Of a stretch of DNA of 64,000 nt, positions 27,290 through 36,659 are shown in pieces. Made by a program: the position numbers and the translations under genes. Under the pieces are notes generated by a model that was not told the DNA's origin, searched no databases, and saw only the letters and a list, made by a program, of their open reading frames with translations. Location: positions 1 to 64,000 of the forward strand of contig JACQFQ010000010.1 in the NCBI GenBank assembly GCA_016199985.1. Direction: 5' to 3'. This stretch comes from Verrucomicrobiota bacterium (GTDB taxonomy: Bacteria; Verrucomicrobiota; Verrucomicrobiia; Limisphaerales; UBA11320). Position 1 is the first letter of the stretch; every line of letters starts with the position of its first letter.

Positions 27290-28960
27290 TCAGGCGTTTG
27301 CGGTTTGAAAAAAGGGCCGGAGTTCATCGGCAAAATAGTGGAGCGCGTTCTTGATCGGCAACGGCACGCCGCCGCCCAAGGCGCACAGGGAGGTTTGCTC
27401 CATCGTTTCCAACAAATCATCGACGAGCTCCCGATCGATCATCCCTTCCCCTTTTCGCGCGCGGGCCACCAACTCCTGGCCGCGAGTGGAACCCAGCCTG
27501 CAGGGGAAACACTTTCCGCAGCTCTCGTCGGCCGTGAACTGGAAGAGATGCTCGATATACTCAATCATCGGCATGGATTCAGGAATGCTGACGATTCCGG
27601 CGTGCCCCAGAAGGAATCCGGCGTTCTTGAACGACTCGAAATCCACGGTGAGCGCCTCGATCTTGTCGGTGGGGACGAGGCCGCCCAGCGGGCCCCCAAC
27701 CTGGATCGCCTTGATCGGGTTCTTGAACCCGCCCGCGAGCGAGTAAACCACCTTCGACAAAGGGGCGCCCATCGCCACTTCGAAGATGCCCGGCTTGCGA
27801 AAGTGGCTGTCGAGGGAGAGCAGCTTCGGCCCGCTGCTTTGCTCCGTGCCGATCCGGGCGTAGCCCTTGCCTCCGAGCGCGAGGATCGGACGGATGTTCG
27901 CGAACGTCTCGACGTTGTTGACAATGGTCGGCTTGCGGTAGAGGCCCTCCTGAGTCGGAAAAGGCGGGCGCACCCGCACCTCGGGCCGTTGCCCTTCAAT
28001 GCTCGCCAGCAAAGCGGTCTCTTCGCCGCAAATGTAGGCGCCCGCGCCCTGGATCGTCTTAAAATCGAAGCTGAACGCGGATCCCTGAATCTTCTTCCCC
28101 AGCCAGCCCGCGTCGCGCAGCTCCTGGACGGCGGCGTTCATGCGCGCGATGGAGTCCGGGTATTCCGCGCGGATATAGAGGACGCCGACATTCGCTCCGC
28201 AGAACCAGCCGGCCGCCATCATGCCGAGCAACACCAGGTGGGGCTGCTGCTCCATGAGATATTTGTCAATGTAGGCGCCGGGATCGCCTTCGTCCGCGTT
28301 GCACACGATGTATTTGACGGGGCCCTGGGCGTCGCGACAGGACTGCCACTTCAGGTGAAGCGGGAATCCCGCGCCGCCGCGCCCGCGGAGCTTCGAGTCG
28401 CGGAGCTCGGCGAGGAGCTCGTTGCGATCGCGGCTCAGCCAGGGCTTCAGAGGCGCGTAGGTTTCGGCGAGCGATAGAGGCGTGGACGTGAGCAGCGGCG
28501 CGGCCAGATCGGAGACGACAGCGTAGCGGTCCCCAGCGTCGCCCACTCCCGTTGTGAACAGCTGGTCCAACTCGGCGGCGCCGCGGCCGGAGTAGTTCTT
28601 GCCCTGGTACTGGAAAGCGCCGCCTTCGTGGCAGCGTCCGAGACAGCAGATATGGCCGATCTCCTCCGACTTAAAGTGGCGGGCGACGGACGCGTGAAGC
28701 TTGTCCTGGGTCTGGGCGCAAAGGCAGGCGGATCCGTTGCAGAGGAACACCTTCTTGCCGGCGTTCTCCTTTTTCAGGAAGTCGTAGAAGGAAACCGCGC
28801 CAAGCGAGAGAGCGTCGCCGAACAAGGACTCCTCGCCGAGCCGATGGGCAAACTCTCCCGTTTCGGAAGTGCCCTCCGCTTCGGCGGCCTTGACCATGCG
28901 GTCAAAGACATTCTGATCGAGCCCTTTGCGGTACGAGAGCGCGCTGAGGTTCCTGGACAT
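27290..28960 (-). CDS. fdsB: NAD-dependent formate dehydrogenase, fused gamma-beta (diaphorase) subunit
   Basis: 556 residues. The N-terminal ~120 residues are a thioredoxin-like 2Fe-2S domain (Cys74/79 and Cys106/110), equivalent to NuoE/FdsG. The rest is NuoF-like: FMN-site GRGGAGFPLHLKW, NADH-site region CNADEGDPGAYIDK, and a 4Fe-4S site ESCGKCFPCRLGSTRG. It transfers electrons from the alpha subunit to NAD+. Fusion of gamma and beta gives a two-subunit enzyme like the alpha-beta formate dehydrogenase of methylotrophs, rather than the separate fdsG-fdsB arrangement. Accessory genes fdsC and fdsD are not in the window. Confidence 0.93.
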   Translation of the reverse strand: MSRNLSALSYRKGLDQNVFDRMVKAAEAEGTSETGEFAHRLGEESLFGDALSLGAVSFYDFLKKENAGKKVFLCNGSACLCAQTQDKLHASVARHFKSEEIGHICCLGRCHEGGAFQYQGKNYSGRGAAELDQLFTTGVGDAGDRYAVVSDLAAPLLTSTPLSLAETYAPLKPWLSRDRNELLAELRDSKLRGRGGAGFPLHLKWQSCRDAQGPVKYIVCNADEGDPGAYIDKYLMEQQPHLVLLGMMAAGWFCGANVGVLYIRAEYPDSIARMNAAVQELRDAGWLGKKIQGSAFSFDFKTIQGAGAYICGEETALLASIEGQRPEVRVRPPFPTQEGLYRKPTIVNNVETFANIRPILALGGKGYARIGTEQSSGPKLLSLDSHFRKPGIFEVAMGAPLSKVVYSLAGGFKNPIKAIQVGGPLGGLVPTDKIEALTVDFESFKNAGFLLGHAGIVSIPESMPMIEYIEHLFQFTADESCGKCFPCRLGSTRGQELVARARKGEGMIDRELVDDLLETMEQTSLCALGGGVPLPIKNALHYFADELRPFFQTANA

Positions 28961-29090
28961 GGCTCATTGATAAGTGAACCCCTTCGCGGACTCCACCAAA
29001 ATGTGGGTAGGAAGACCGTCGAGCATGCGCCCCGCCGGTTCCGTGGAAAGGGGTTGCTCGTCGGGACCACTCCAGCCCAAGCCGGTGAAG

Positions 29091-30467
29091 TTACAAAGGA
29101 TCGACGCTGGCGGGAAAGTAGACGGTGAAGGTCGTGCCCTCTCCCGGCTTGCTGACCGCGTGGACCCTGCCTCCGTGCGCCTCCACGATGCCCCGCACGA
29201 TCGCCAACCCCAAACCCGTCCCAACGCCCAACGGCTTGGTCGTGAAGAAGGGTTCGTAAATCCGCCTCAGCGTCGCGGCGTCCATGCCCCTCCCGTTGTC
29301 CTGGATGATGATCCTCGCGCCCACGCCCGCGCCAAGGCCAAGGCCAAGGCCGTGTTCGGATGCGTTGCGATCTCCCTGCTGCGCGCCGTCCAGGGTGATT
29401 GAGATTCGTCCCGGACGGTTTTCAAGGGCATGCCAGGCGTTGGTGAGAAGGTTGATGATGACCTGCGCGATCTGCGTCGCGTCGACCGAAACGCTCGGCG
29501 CGTCGCCCCCGCAGGAGACGATCAGTTCCACCGAGCTTGGCAACGCGACGCGGAACAAGCGGACGCTTTCCTCAACCAGGGGCTGGAGTGAAACCACGCG
29601 ACGCGGCGACTCCGGCTCGCCGCGGGCGAACGAGAGAATCTGGCCTACGAGGGAGCGCGCGCGGCGTCCGGCCTTCGTGATTTCTTCGATCGATTCGCCG
29701 GCGCAATGGATGGGCGCGATGGATTGGCGCGCCAATTCCGCGCTCCCGAGAATCGTGCCCAGAAGGTTGTTGAAGTCGTGCGCGACGCCGCCCGCCAGGA
29801 TGCCCAGCAGTTCCAGCCGTTGTTTCTGGCACAGCTGGGCCTCGAGCGCGGCGCGTTCTTCGAGCATCCTCTGCTGCTGATAGAGCGCGGCGAGCAGGGA
29901 GATCTCGGTAAGAACGGAGGCCGCGAGCTCCGAGAGCAGTCCGATTTCGCCCGGCTTCCAGACGCGCGGCTGGGTGTCGATGGCGCAGAACGCGCCGAGC
30001 GTCTGGCCGTCGGCCGCGCGAAGCGCGAGGCCCGCGTACGACGCGATCCGCAGCTCGGTCTGCGCTCGCTCGTTCACCAGGAGCGGATGCCGCCGGGCGT
30101 CGCTCACGATCAGCGGAGCGCCTGTCTCGACGACGTGCCGACAGAACGGATAGGCGCCCGTCATCTCGCGTCGTGAGGCCAGAGGCTCCGGCAGTCCGGC
30201 CATGCCCTTGAAATACTGGCGGCGGTCGTCCAGGAGCGAGATCAGCGCGATGGGAGCGGACAGGAGTTGAGAAGCCAGGCGCGCATGGCGGTCGAAGGCG
30301 TGCGTGGTCGGCGAATCGAGCAGTCCGGTGCGACCCAGGGCCGCAAGCCGCCCGCTGTCGTGAAGAACGCTTTCGCTGGCTCGCGCCGATTCACCCAAAA
30401 GGGCGTTCGGAGCGCCCTCAGCGCGAGGGACCGCGTTGACCAATCGATCGCCTTTGCTTCCAGTCAT
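29091..30467 (-). CDS. GAF-domain sensor histidine kinase
   Basis: 458 residues from ATG 30467 (MTGSKGDRLVN); a longer frame starts at 30530. Residues about 50-205 form a GAF domain (LISLLDDRRQYFKG, YPFCRHVVETGAPLIVSDAR, LGAFCAIDTQPR). A coiled segment follows, then the phospho-acceptor box AGGVAHDFNNLLGTI with its His, N-box QVIINLLTNAWHALE, and ATP lid DNGRGM and GTGLGLAI. There is no membrane segment, so a soluble sensor. An unusual Gly/Leu stretch (HGLGLGLGAGVGA), encoded by a hexamer repeat, sits just before DNGRGM. It has no adjacent receiver of its own; the regulator at 31205 is the nearest. fdsB is 130 bases downstream. Confidence 0.88.
   Translation of the reverse strand: MTGSKGDRLVNAVPRAEGAPNALLGESARASESVLHDSGRLAALGRTGLLDSPTTHAFDRHARLASQLLSAPIALISLLDDRRQYFKGMAGLPEPLASRREMTGAYPFCRHVVETGAPLIVSDARRHPLLVNERAQTELRIASYAGLALRAADGQTLGAFCAIDTQPRVWKPGEIGLLSELAASVLTEISLLAALYQQQRMLEERAALEAQLCQKQRLELLGILAGGVAHDFNNLLGTILGSAELARQSIAPIHCAGESIEEITKAGRRARSLVGQILSFARGEPESPRRVVSLQPLVEESVRLFRVALPSSVELIVSCGGDAPSVSVDATQIAQVIINLLTNAWHALENRPGRISITLDGAQQGDRNASEHGLGLGLGAGVGARIIIQDNGRGMDAATLRRIYEPFFTTKPLGVGTGLGLAIVRGIVEAHGGRVHAVSKPGEGTTFTVYFPASVDPL
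29332..29351. repeat. hexanucleotide tandem repeat inside the GAF kinase gene
   Basis: CCAAGG is repeated three times plus two bases on the plus strand. It encodes the repeated Gly-Leu pairs before the kinase DNGRGM motif. Because the unit is a multiple of three, copy-number change would alter length without a frameshift. Confidence 0.7.
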
Positions 30468-30557
30468 CCCCCCACTATGCGGGCAGGGAAAGCGGCCTTC
30501 CATCCCGGCAACTGGGTAGAGACCGGTCACGACTTCCGACTAGGGCAAAACCGAACG

Positions 30558-31205
30558 CTAAGGCTGAATCAGCGCTTCGCGGATCGCGTAGCGGACCAGG
30601 TCGCTCGTGGAGCGCAAGCGCAGCTTGCTCATCACGTTTTTTCGGTGAGTCTCAACGGTGTTGAGGGTGATGCCCAGGGTGTCGGCGGCCTCCTTGTTGG
30701 ACTTGCCCTCGGCCAGAAGACACACGAGCTCGCGCTCGCGCGGGGTCAGGCGGCTTCGCGGAGCGTCGGGCTTCCGGCCGGCGGCGCCCAGCCCGCTCAT
30801 CACGATTTCGGACACAATCGGAGTGAAGAAGGTTCGTCCCGCGGCGAGCGCCTCGATGGCCAGGGGAAGCAGCTCCGGCGCGTCGTTCTTCAGCAGGTAG
30901 CCGCGGGCGCCGGCCGCGAGCGCCTCCCGGGCGAGCGCCTCCGAATCATGCATGGTCTGGATGAGAATCTGCGCGCGGGGCAGCGCCTCGCGGATCTTCC
31001 GCGTCGCGTCCAGGCCGTTCAACCCGGGCATGGTCAGGTCGAGAATCACGATGTCAGGCCGCAATCGCCTCGCCAGCTCCACCGCTTGCCGGCCGTTCTC
31101 GGCCTCGCCGCACAACTCCCAGCCGCTCCGGGCCTGGATGACGGCGCGCAGGCCCTGGCGAATCATGCCGTGATCATCCACGATGAGAATGCGCAGCGTT
31201 TTCAT
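30558..31205 (-). CDS. NarL/LuxR-family response regulator
   Basis: 215 residues. The receiver domain has acidic pocket ILIVDDHG, phospho-acceptor Asp56 in DIVILDLTMPG, and the switch Lys in YLLKND. The C-terminal helix-turn-helix is LTPRERELVCLLAEGKSNKEAADTLGITLNTVETHRKNVMSKL. Its ATG overlaps the stop of the upstream sensor kinase by 4 bases (ATGA), so the two are translationally coupled and almost certainly cognate. Targets are unknown; the formate dehydrogenase genes downstream are candidates by position only. Confidence 0.93.
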   Translation of the reverse strand: MKTLRILIVDDHGMIRQGLRAVIQARSGWELCGEAENGRQAVELARRLRPDIVILDLTMPGLNGLDATRKIREALPRAQILIQTMHDSEALAREALAAGARGYLLKNDAPELLPLAIEALAAGRTFFTPIVSEIVMSGLGAAGRKPDAPRSRLTPRERELVCLLAEGKSNKEAADTLGITLNTVETHRKNVMSKLRLRSTSDLVRYAIREALIQP

Positions 31206-33703
31206 GACGATCGCACCGGCACGGAGGCGAGCACGGTGGTGCCTTCCGCGTCCGATTCAATCTCCAGTTCGCCGCCGATCTGTCGCAGCCTTTCCTTCAT
31301 GCCGCGGAGACCCACCCCCTCGGCCGCGTCCAGAGGCAGCCCGCGCCCGCTGTCCTGCACCTCAAGACGCACTTCCTCCGCGTCGCTTTCGAGACGGATG
31401 GAAGCCGTCGCGCTTCCGGAGTGGTGGCGGAGATTGGTCAGGCTTTCCTGGGCCACGCGAAAGAGCGCCAGCTCCTGCCCGCGCGGCAGACGTTCCCTGT
31501 ATCCCTCCGCGTCCACATCCACGCGGATGCCGCTGCGTTTGGAGAAGCCGGTTGCGTAATCGGTCAAGGCTCCAGCCAGGCCCAGCTCATCCAGCAGCGG
31601 CGGGTGAAGGAGGTAGGTGAGCGTGCGGATTTCCCTCACGGACTGCTCGGCAAGCGCGTAGGAATCGGCGATCAGCCGCGCCCCCGTTCCCGTGGGCGCG
31701 TCCTGCCGGAGGCGCGAAAGGTTCATCTGTATGGCGGCCAGGTGCTGCGCGGTGGTGTCGTGCAATTCGCGCGCGATGCGGCGGCGCTCCTCATCCTCGG
31801 ATTCGAGCAATTGGGTCAGCAGTCGACGGCGCTCGTCCTCGGCGCGCTTGCGCTCCGTGATGTCGCGAACCGTGGCGATGATATGCGGCCCGTAGCGCAA
31901 CGCGAGCAGCTCGCCGGAGACGAGGCATTGACGAAGGCTGCCATCCTTCCGGCGGCATTCCGCTTCAAATTCCTCCACCCGTCCCCTCTCGTGCAGGAGG
32001 CGCAGGTAACGCTCCCGCAGCCCTGGGGTCGACCAGAGGTCAAGCTCCTCGGTGGTGCGACACAACAATTCCTCGCGTGTGAAGCCCGACAGCCGGCACA
32101 TGCCGTCGTTCACCTCCACGATGCGCCCCGCGGGCATGGCCGTCAGGACGATGGCGTCGGGACTGTTTCGGAACGCGCGGGCGAACTTCTCCTCGGAGAG
32201 CCGCAGCGCCTCCTCGGCCCGCTCGCGCTCGGTGATGTCGTTCACCAGCACGATCGCGCAGGGTTCTCCGCCGAGGTCAATGGCCTCCACGCTGAAGAGG
32301 CCCACGCCCCGCTGGCCGCTGCGGCGGCTGAAAGGCAGCCGCGAATTGACGACGCGACGCGCTGTCTCCAGATGCGATCCAAAGAGGGCCTCCAAATCCA
32401 GCGGGGCCCAGAGGCCGAGATTCAACAACGTTTCTCCCACGGCTTCCGCCCGGCTCTTGAACCCATGCCCCCGCAGGAAGGCGGCGTTCACGTCCACCAG
32501 CCGCCCGGGGCCCAGGGACACGATGCACATGGCCACGGGGCTGCTCTGGAAAGCCTTCGAGAATCGCTCCTCGGCGGACTCCAAGGCCTTGTCCGCCTCG
32601 ATGCGTCGCGACAGCTCGGCGCGGACCTCGGCGGTCCGCTCCTCCACCCGCGTCGCGAGCGAACGGTTCCACGCCATCACCAGGATCAGGCCGATCAGCA
32701 GACCGCCCGCGACCCATAGCGCCCAACGCTTCCATCCTTCGTTGGACGACGGCGCCTCGATGCGCACCCAGCGCCTGTAAATCGCCGCCCGCTCGGTCGG
32801 CGTGATGGTCGCCAACGCCTTTTCCAGGATGCGGCTCAACTCAGGCCAGTCCTTGCGCACAGCCATCCGGACGGGGTTCACGAAGCCGGCCTCGCCGATG
32901 AGCTTCAAGTTGAGGATGCCCTCGCGCTCCACCCATTCCGTCGCCACGGGCAGCGTCAGCACGCAGGCATCCGCCGCGCCGGAGGATACCTCGCGGAGGG
33001 CCAGCCTGACCTCGGACACAGCGCCCACCACGACTCTCGGAAAATGCGCGCGCACGAAACTCTCGGTGAAGGTGCCTTCAACCACAGCGACGCGTCGACC
33101 GTCCAGAAGCGCGAGGGTCGTGTTAGGGTCCGCGCCACGGCGCATGAAGAGGTAGGTCGGGAGGGTCAGGTAGGGTTGGGTGTGGCTCCAGAATCGATCG
33201 TCCTCCGGCCGCCCGCCCGCGGCCGGATGCACATCCGCCCCGCGGCCGTCCGGATCGGGACGGCCCCACGCGTCGTTCGACAGCGCCACGATAACCAACC
33301 GGCAGCCCAGCCGCCGCGAGGCGATCCTCATGTATTCGGAGGCGATTCCCCAATAGCGCCCCGATGTGTCGAGGAATTCCACAGGCTGGAAATTCGGGGA
33401 AGGGGCAACGCGGATGACGGGGTGGTTCGTCAGCCACATCCGCTCCTCCGAGGTCAGCAAGCCCGGGCGCAGGGAGAGATCCAGCAGGTCTTTGTCCGCG
33501 CCCCGCGCCGCCCCGCAGCCGAGCAGGACCAGCGCCGCGAGAACAATCCAATGGTTCACCAGCCCGCCCCATGCCGATCGCCCCCGCCCACGCACCCCGC
33601 AGGACGCCCGCGCCGCCCCCGCCTCCAGAGAAGCGTCGGGCCGTCTTCGCCGTCGGGGCAACTCAACGGGAAATGATTTGTTGCTGCGCTTGAAGGCTTG
33701 CAT
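31202..33703 (-). CDS. membrane sensor histidine kinase with periplasmic solute-binding domain and two PAS domains
   Basis: 833 residues. ATG 33703 has AGGAG ten bases upstream; GTG 33559 would open more directly with a signal segment (NHWIVLAALVLLGCG). A type-3 solute-binding-protein domain spans about 80-315 (IRVAPSPNFQPVEFLDTSG, GRRVAVVEGTFTESF). A membrane helix follows (ALWVAGGLLIGLILVMAW), then two PAS domains (AFQSSPVAMCIV; AFRNSPDAIVLTAMPAGRI), a HisKA_3 dimerisation helix with the acceptor His in IARELHDTTAQHLAAI, and an HATPase_c domain (DSGRGLPLD). HisKA_3 kinases pair with NarL regulators, as here. The ligand is probably a small polar molecule such as an amino acid; this is inference from the domain family. 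Confidence 0.9.
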   Translation of the reverse strand: MQAFKRSNKSFPVELPRRRRRPDASLEAGAARASCGVRGRGRSAWGGLVNHWIVLAALVLLGCGAARGADKDLLDLSLRPGLLTSEERMWLTNHPVIRVAPSPNFQPVEFLDTSGRYWGIASEYMRIASRRLGCRLVIVALSNDAWGRPDPDGRGADVHPAAGGRPEDDRFWSHTQPYLTLPTYLFMRRGADPNTTLALLDGRRVAVVEGTFTESFVRAHFPRVVVGAVSEVRLALREVSSGAADACVLTLPVATEWVEREGILNLKLIGEAGFVNPVRMAVRKDWPELSRILEKALATITPTERAAIYRRWVRIEAPSSNEGWKRWALWVAGGLLIGLILVMAWNRSLATRVEERTAEVRAELSRRIEADKALESAEERFSKAFQSSPVAMCIVSLGPGRLVDVNAAFLRGHGFKSRAEAVGETLLNLGLWAPLDLEALFGSHLETARRVVNSRLPFSRRSGQRGVGLFSVEAIDLGGEPCAIVLVNDITERERAEEALRLSEEKFARAFRNSPDAIVLTAMPAGRIVEVNDGMCRLSGFTREELLCRTTEELDLWSTPGLRERYLRLLHERGRVEEFEAECRRKDGSLRQCLVSGELLALRYGPHIIATVRDITERKRAEDERRRLLTQLLESEDEERRRIARELHDTTAQHLAAIQMNLSRLRQDAPTGTGARLIADSYALAEQSVREIRTLTYLLHPPLLDELGLAGALTDYATGFSKRSGIRVDVDAEGYRERLPRGQELALFRVAQESLTNLRHHSGSATASIRLESDAEEVRLEVQDSGRGLPLDAAEGVGLRGMKERLRQIGGELEIESDAEGTTVLASVPVRSS

Positions 33704-33979
33704 GACGCGGCGTCTCCTGGGGTTCTAACAAGGAGGGGGCTCGAAGGCAAATGATCCGCGACCTCGGGGCATGAGGTATTCGGACGAGGGTTTTGCTCAA
33801 GGCGGCGAAACGAAACAGCCGGCTGCGTTCCCCGTTTCGTCCCAATGGCGGCCCGACTGCCCTTCGGAACATTGAAGCAGTCCTGTGTCATTGCGGCCTT
33901 GTTTATGGCAGGGGCCAGGCTATGAGACATCGATCATAAAGGATGGATGGGACGGCGGCGTTGGACTAGCGTCGCCCGC

Positions 33980-36430
33980 ATGTCATCCGCGTTTCGAATC
34001 TCGTCCGCGTGGCCGCGCGCCCATTCCGTCCCGGAAGTCATTCTCTCATTTGTCGCAAACACCCGCCTCGCGCTCGCTTCTTCTCTCATGGCCATCGCAT
34101 TTCTCGGAAGCGATCTCGCCGCGGCGCCCCTCGCGACCTGGAGCACGGACACCTGCACACTCGAACTCGACAGCAAGGGCGCCGTCGTCGCGCTCTCCAG
34201 TCGAGCGCACGCCCATAACTATCTCGCCACAAACCAAAACGCGCCGCTCCTGAGCGTCCGCGTCGACGGCGCGTTGCATCCGCCAGACAGCGCGGCTTGG
34301 GACTCGTCGGCAAGCCGGCTGACTCTGCGCTACAACCGAGCGGGCGTGACCGCCTCGATCCGGGTCGACGCCAAACCCACCCACCTGGTCCTGGAGCTGA
34401 TCGACGTTCAGCCGCCGGGCCGCGCCGCTCTCGCGCTCTGGGGGCCTTATCCGGTGACGCTGCGCCAGACCGTGGGTGAAGTGGTCGGCGTGGCGCGCGA
34501 CGACGCTTTTGCGCTGGGGCTTCAGGCGCTGAATCCAAAAACGCTCGGCGGTTTTCCCGAGAACGACGAAGGCAGCGCGGACCGTCCTTATGCCGCGCAA
34601 CAAACCTCGTGGGGCAGCGTGTTGCAGGCCTACTCCATGGATCGGTCCAAGCCTCGTTCGATTGCCGTCTGGGGCAAGCGCGCCCCCAACATGCCGGTTC
34701 CCGCGATCGCCCGCGAAACAGCCGTGGGTTCAAAGATCGCCCTGTTCGGCTGCCCGGCCTCGGCGGCTCTGGAGATCATCGGGAAGATCGAAGTGGCGGA
34801 GGGTCTGCCGCATCCGATGATCGAAGGCGTCTGGGCCAAGGTTTCGCCGGAGCGCGGCCGGTCCTATTTGATCGCGGACTTTTCGGAATCCGACATCGAC
34901 GAGATGCTGGGCTACGTGAAGCGGGCGAACCTGATGAGCCTCTACCACGGCCGGCCGTTCAAGAGCTGGGGTCACTACGAGCCGAGTCCGAAGTTCTTTC
35001 CGAACGGCGTCGCTGGAGTGAAGGCTTGCGCGACCCAGGCGCGCGCGATGGGCATCCGCCTCGGCGCGCATACTCTCTCCAACTTCATCCAGACCGAGGA
35101 TCCCTACATCACGCCGGTTCCCGATCCGCGCCTGGCCAGAACGGGATCGAGCCCGCTCGCGCAGGACATCGACGCCGCCGCGACGACCGTTTCGGTGGCC
35201 TCCCCCGATTACTTCGCCCAGCGCGATCGGAACGAGCTTCAGACGGTCGTCATCGATGAGGAGCTCGTCCGTTACCGCGCCGTCTCCACCAACGCCCCCT
35301 TCCAATTGCTCGACTGCCAACGCGGGGCCTTCGGAACAAAGGCCTCCGCTCACACGAGGGGAACGGCGGCGGGTAAACTGATGGATCATTCCTACAAGGT
35401 CTTCTTTCCAAACCTTGACCTCCAGCGCGAGATCGCCCGCAACCTGGCGCGGATCTTCAACGAGACGGGGCTGAGCCACATGGATTTCGACGGCCATGAG
35501 GGCTGCCTCGCGCCCGGCGAAGGAACGTATGGGAACGAGATTTTCGCCAAGGAGTTTTATGACCATCTCGATCACACGGTGATCAATGGCACCAGCCCGC
35601 CGCTGTCGCACTTCTACTGGCACATCAACAGTTACTGCAACTGGGGGGAGCCTTGGTACGGGGGCTTTCGCGACAGCATGCAGGAATACCGGATCAACAA
35701 TCAGGCCTTCTGCGAACGGAACTTCATCCCAAAAATGCTGGGCTGGTATCTGCTGAAGCCGACCACCTGCCTGTCCGACATGGAATGGATGCTCGCGCGC
35801 GCCGCGGGATTTGACGCCGGATTCGCCCTGGCCACCAGCCCGGACGCGCTGCGCAAGAACCCCGACGCCGGCGTCATCCTGGACGCGATTCGCGGATGGG
35901 AGGAAGCGCGACGCGCGGGCGTTTTTCCTCCCCATATCCGCGAGCAACTGCGGGATCCCAGGCGCGAGTTCCAACTCAGGCGCGTCGGCGACGCATGGGA
36001 TCTGTCTCCATTCCACGCTTCCGCGGATTTCGCGCACGAGCAGCTCGCGCGACAACCTGGCGAACCGACCTCGACGCAATGGGAGGTGGGAAATCCGGAT
36101 GATCAACAGGAGCTGCAGTTCAAGCTGCGAGTCGTCGGCGCGGGCGGTTCCATCGCGAACCCCTTCTTCGAAGTCAATCGCTCCGCGACCTTCCGCGCGC
36201 CCATCGAGCTCCAGGACGGACAAACGCTCCTGGTGGAAAAGGAGGCCATCGCCAGAATCTACGACGCCAAGGGAAACCAGGTGAAATCCATCCCGCTGGC
36301 GGCGAAGCTTCCATCGCTCCAGGCCGGAGCGAACCAGATTCAGTTCGATTGCGAGTTTCACGGCGACGCGGCGCCGAAGGTGGTGGTCAACTTCAAGACC
36401 CAAGGCAAGCCGTCGCGCTTTCGCAGGTAG
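33980..36430 (+). CDS. putative secreted glycoside-hydrolase-like protein
   Basis: 816 residues from ATG 33980; the frame also opens at 33947, and an internal ATG at 34088 lies inside the hydrophobic leader (LALASSLMAIAFLGS). The leader predicts export. An N-terminal beta-sandwich-like part is followed by a probable TIM-barrel: SDIDEMLGYVKRANLMSLYHG, GVKACATQARAMGIRLGAHT, GLSHMDFDGHEG and HFYWHINSYCNWGE. Acidic residues at such strand ends are typical of glycosidase active sites; Asp in MDFDGHEG is my best candidate. Between the barrel elements lies an inserted motif (about 35147-35385). I cannot assign a GH family. It stands alone and is divergent from the sensor kinase at 33703. Confidence 0.55.
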   Translation: MSSAFRISSAWPRAHSVPEVILSFVANTRLALASSLMAIAFLGSDLAAAPLATWSTDTCTLELDSKGAVVALSSRAHAHNYLATNQNAPLLSVRVDGALHPPDSAAWDSSASRLTLRYNRAGVTASIRVDAKPTHLVLELIDVQPPGRAALALWGPYPVTLRQTVGEVVGVARDDAFALGLQALNPKTLGGFPENDEGSADRPYAAQQTSWGSVLQAYSMDRSKPRSIAVWGKRAPNMPVPAIARETAVGSKIALFGCPASAALEIIGKIEVAEGLPHPMIEGVWAKVSPERGRSYLIADFSESDIDEMLGYVKRANLMSLYHGRPFKSWGHYEPSPKFFPNGVAGVKACATQARAMGIRLGAHTLSNFIQTEDPYITPVPDPRLARTGSSPLAQDIDAAATTVSVASPDYFAQRDRNELQTVVIDEELVRYRAVSTNAPFQLLDCQRGAFGTKASAHTRGTAAGKLMDHSYKVFFPNLDLQREIARNLARIFNETGLSHMDFDGHEGCLAPGEGTYGNEIFAKEFYDHLDHTVINGTSPPLSHFYWHINSYCNWGEPWYGGFRDSMQEYRINNQAFCERNFIPKMLGWYLLKPTTCLSDMEWMLARAAGFDAGFALATSPDALRKNPDAGVILDAIRGWEEARRAGVFPPHIREQLRDPRREFQLRRVGDAWDLSPFHASADFAHEQLARQPGEPTSTQWEVGNPDDQQELQFKLRVVGAGGSIANPFFEVNRSATFRAPIELQDGQTLLVEKEAIARIYDAKGNQVKSIPLAAKLPSLQAGANQIQFDCEFHGDAAPKVVVNFKTQGKPSRFRR

Positions 36431-36507
36431 GGACGGCGCGGCTTCCCGCCCGGCCGACGCGCGGGGCCGCGCTGGCTGCCCTCACAATGCGTCAGGAATA
36501 GAAATAG

Positions 36508-36516
36508 TGTACGGTT
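36508..36516 (+). promoter_or_regulatory. TGTACGGTT motif upstream of the ECF sigma gene
   Basis: The nonamer TGTACGGTT lies 144 bases before the sigma-factor ATG and recurs exactly at 38049-38057, 30 bases before the next gene. Sharing it suggests a common regulatory element, possibly recognised by the sigma factor itself, but no matched -10 element at equal spacing is obvious. Confidence 0.35.
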
Positions 36517-36659
36517 TTGTTTTCGGCGGCCGTTAGCGGATGAGATGAGCCGCAGCGCACAGGCAAAATGCGAACAAACCCGCGGATAGCGGCGCGAACC
36601 TATGTTGTCCGCCAGGAAGATCCGGCATATCCGCCGGACAGCCCGCCGGGACAGACTTT

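Noticed and set aside
30267..33676. Long open frames on the plus strand opposite the two-component genes
   Set aside because: They mirror the minus-strand kinase and regulator genes in GC-rich DNA and encode Arg/Pro/Ala-rich sequence with no domain; the minus-strand frames carry complete domain sets.
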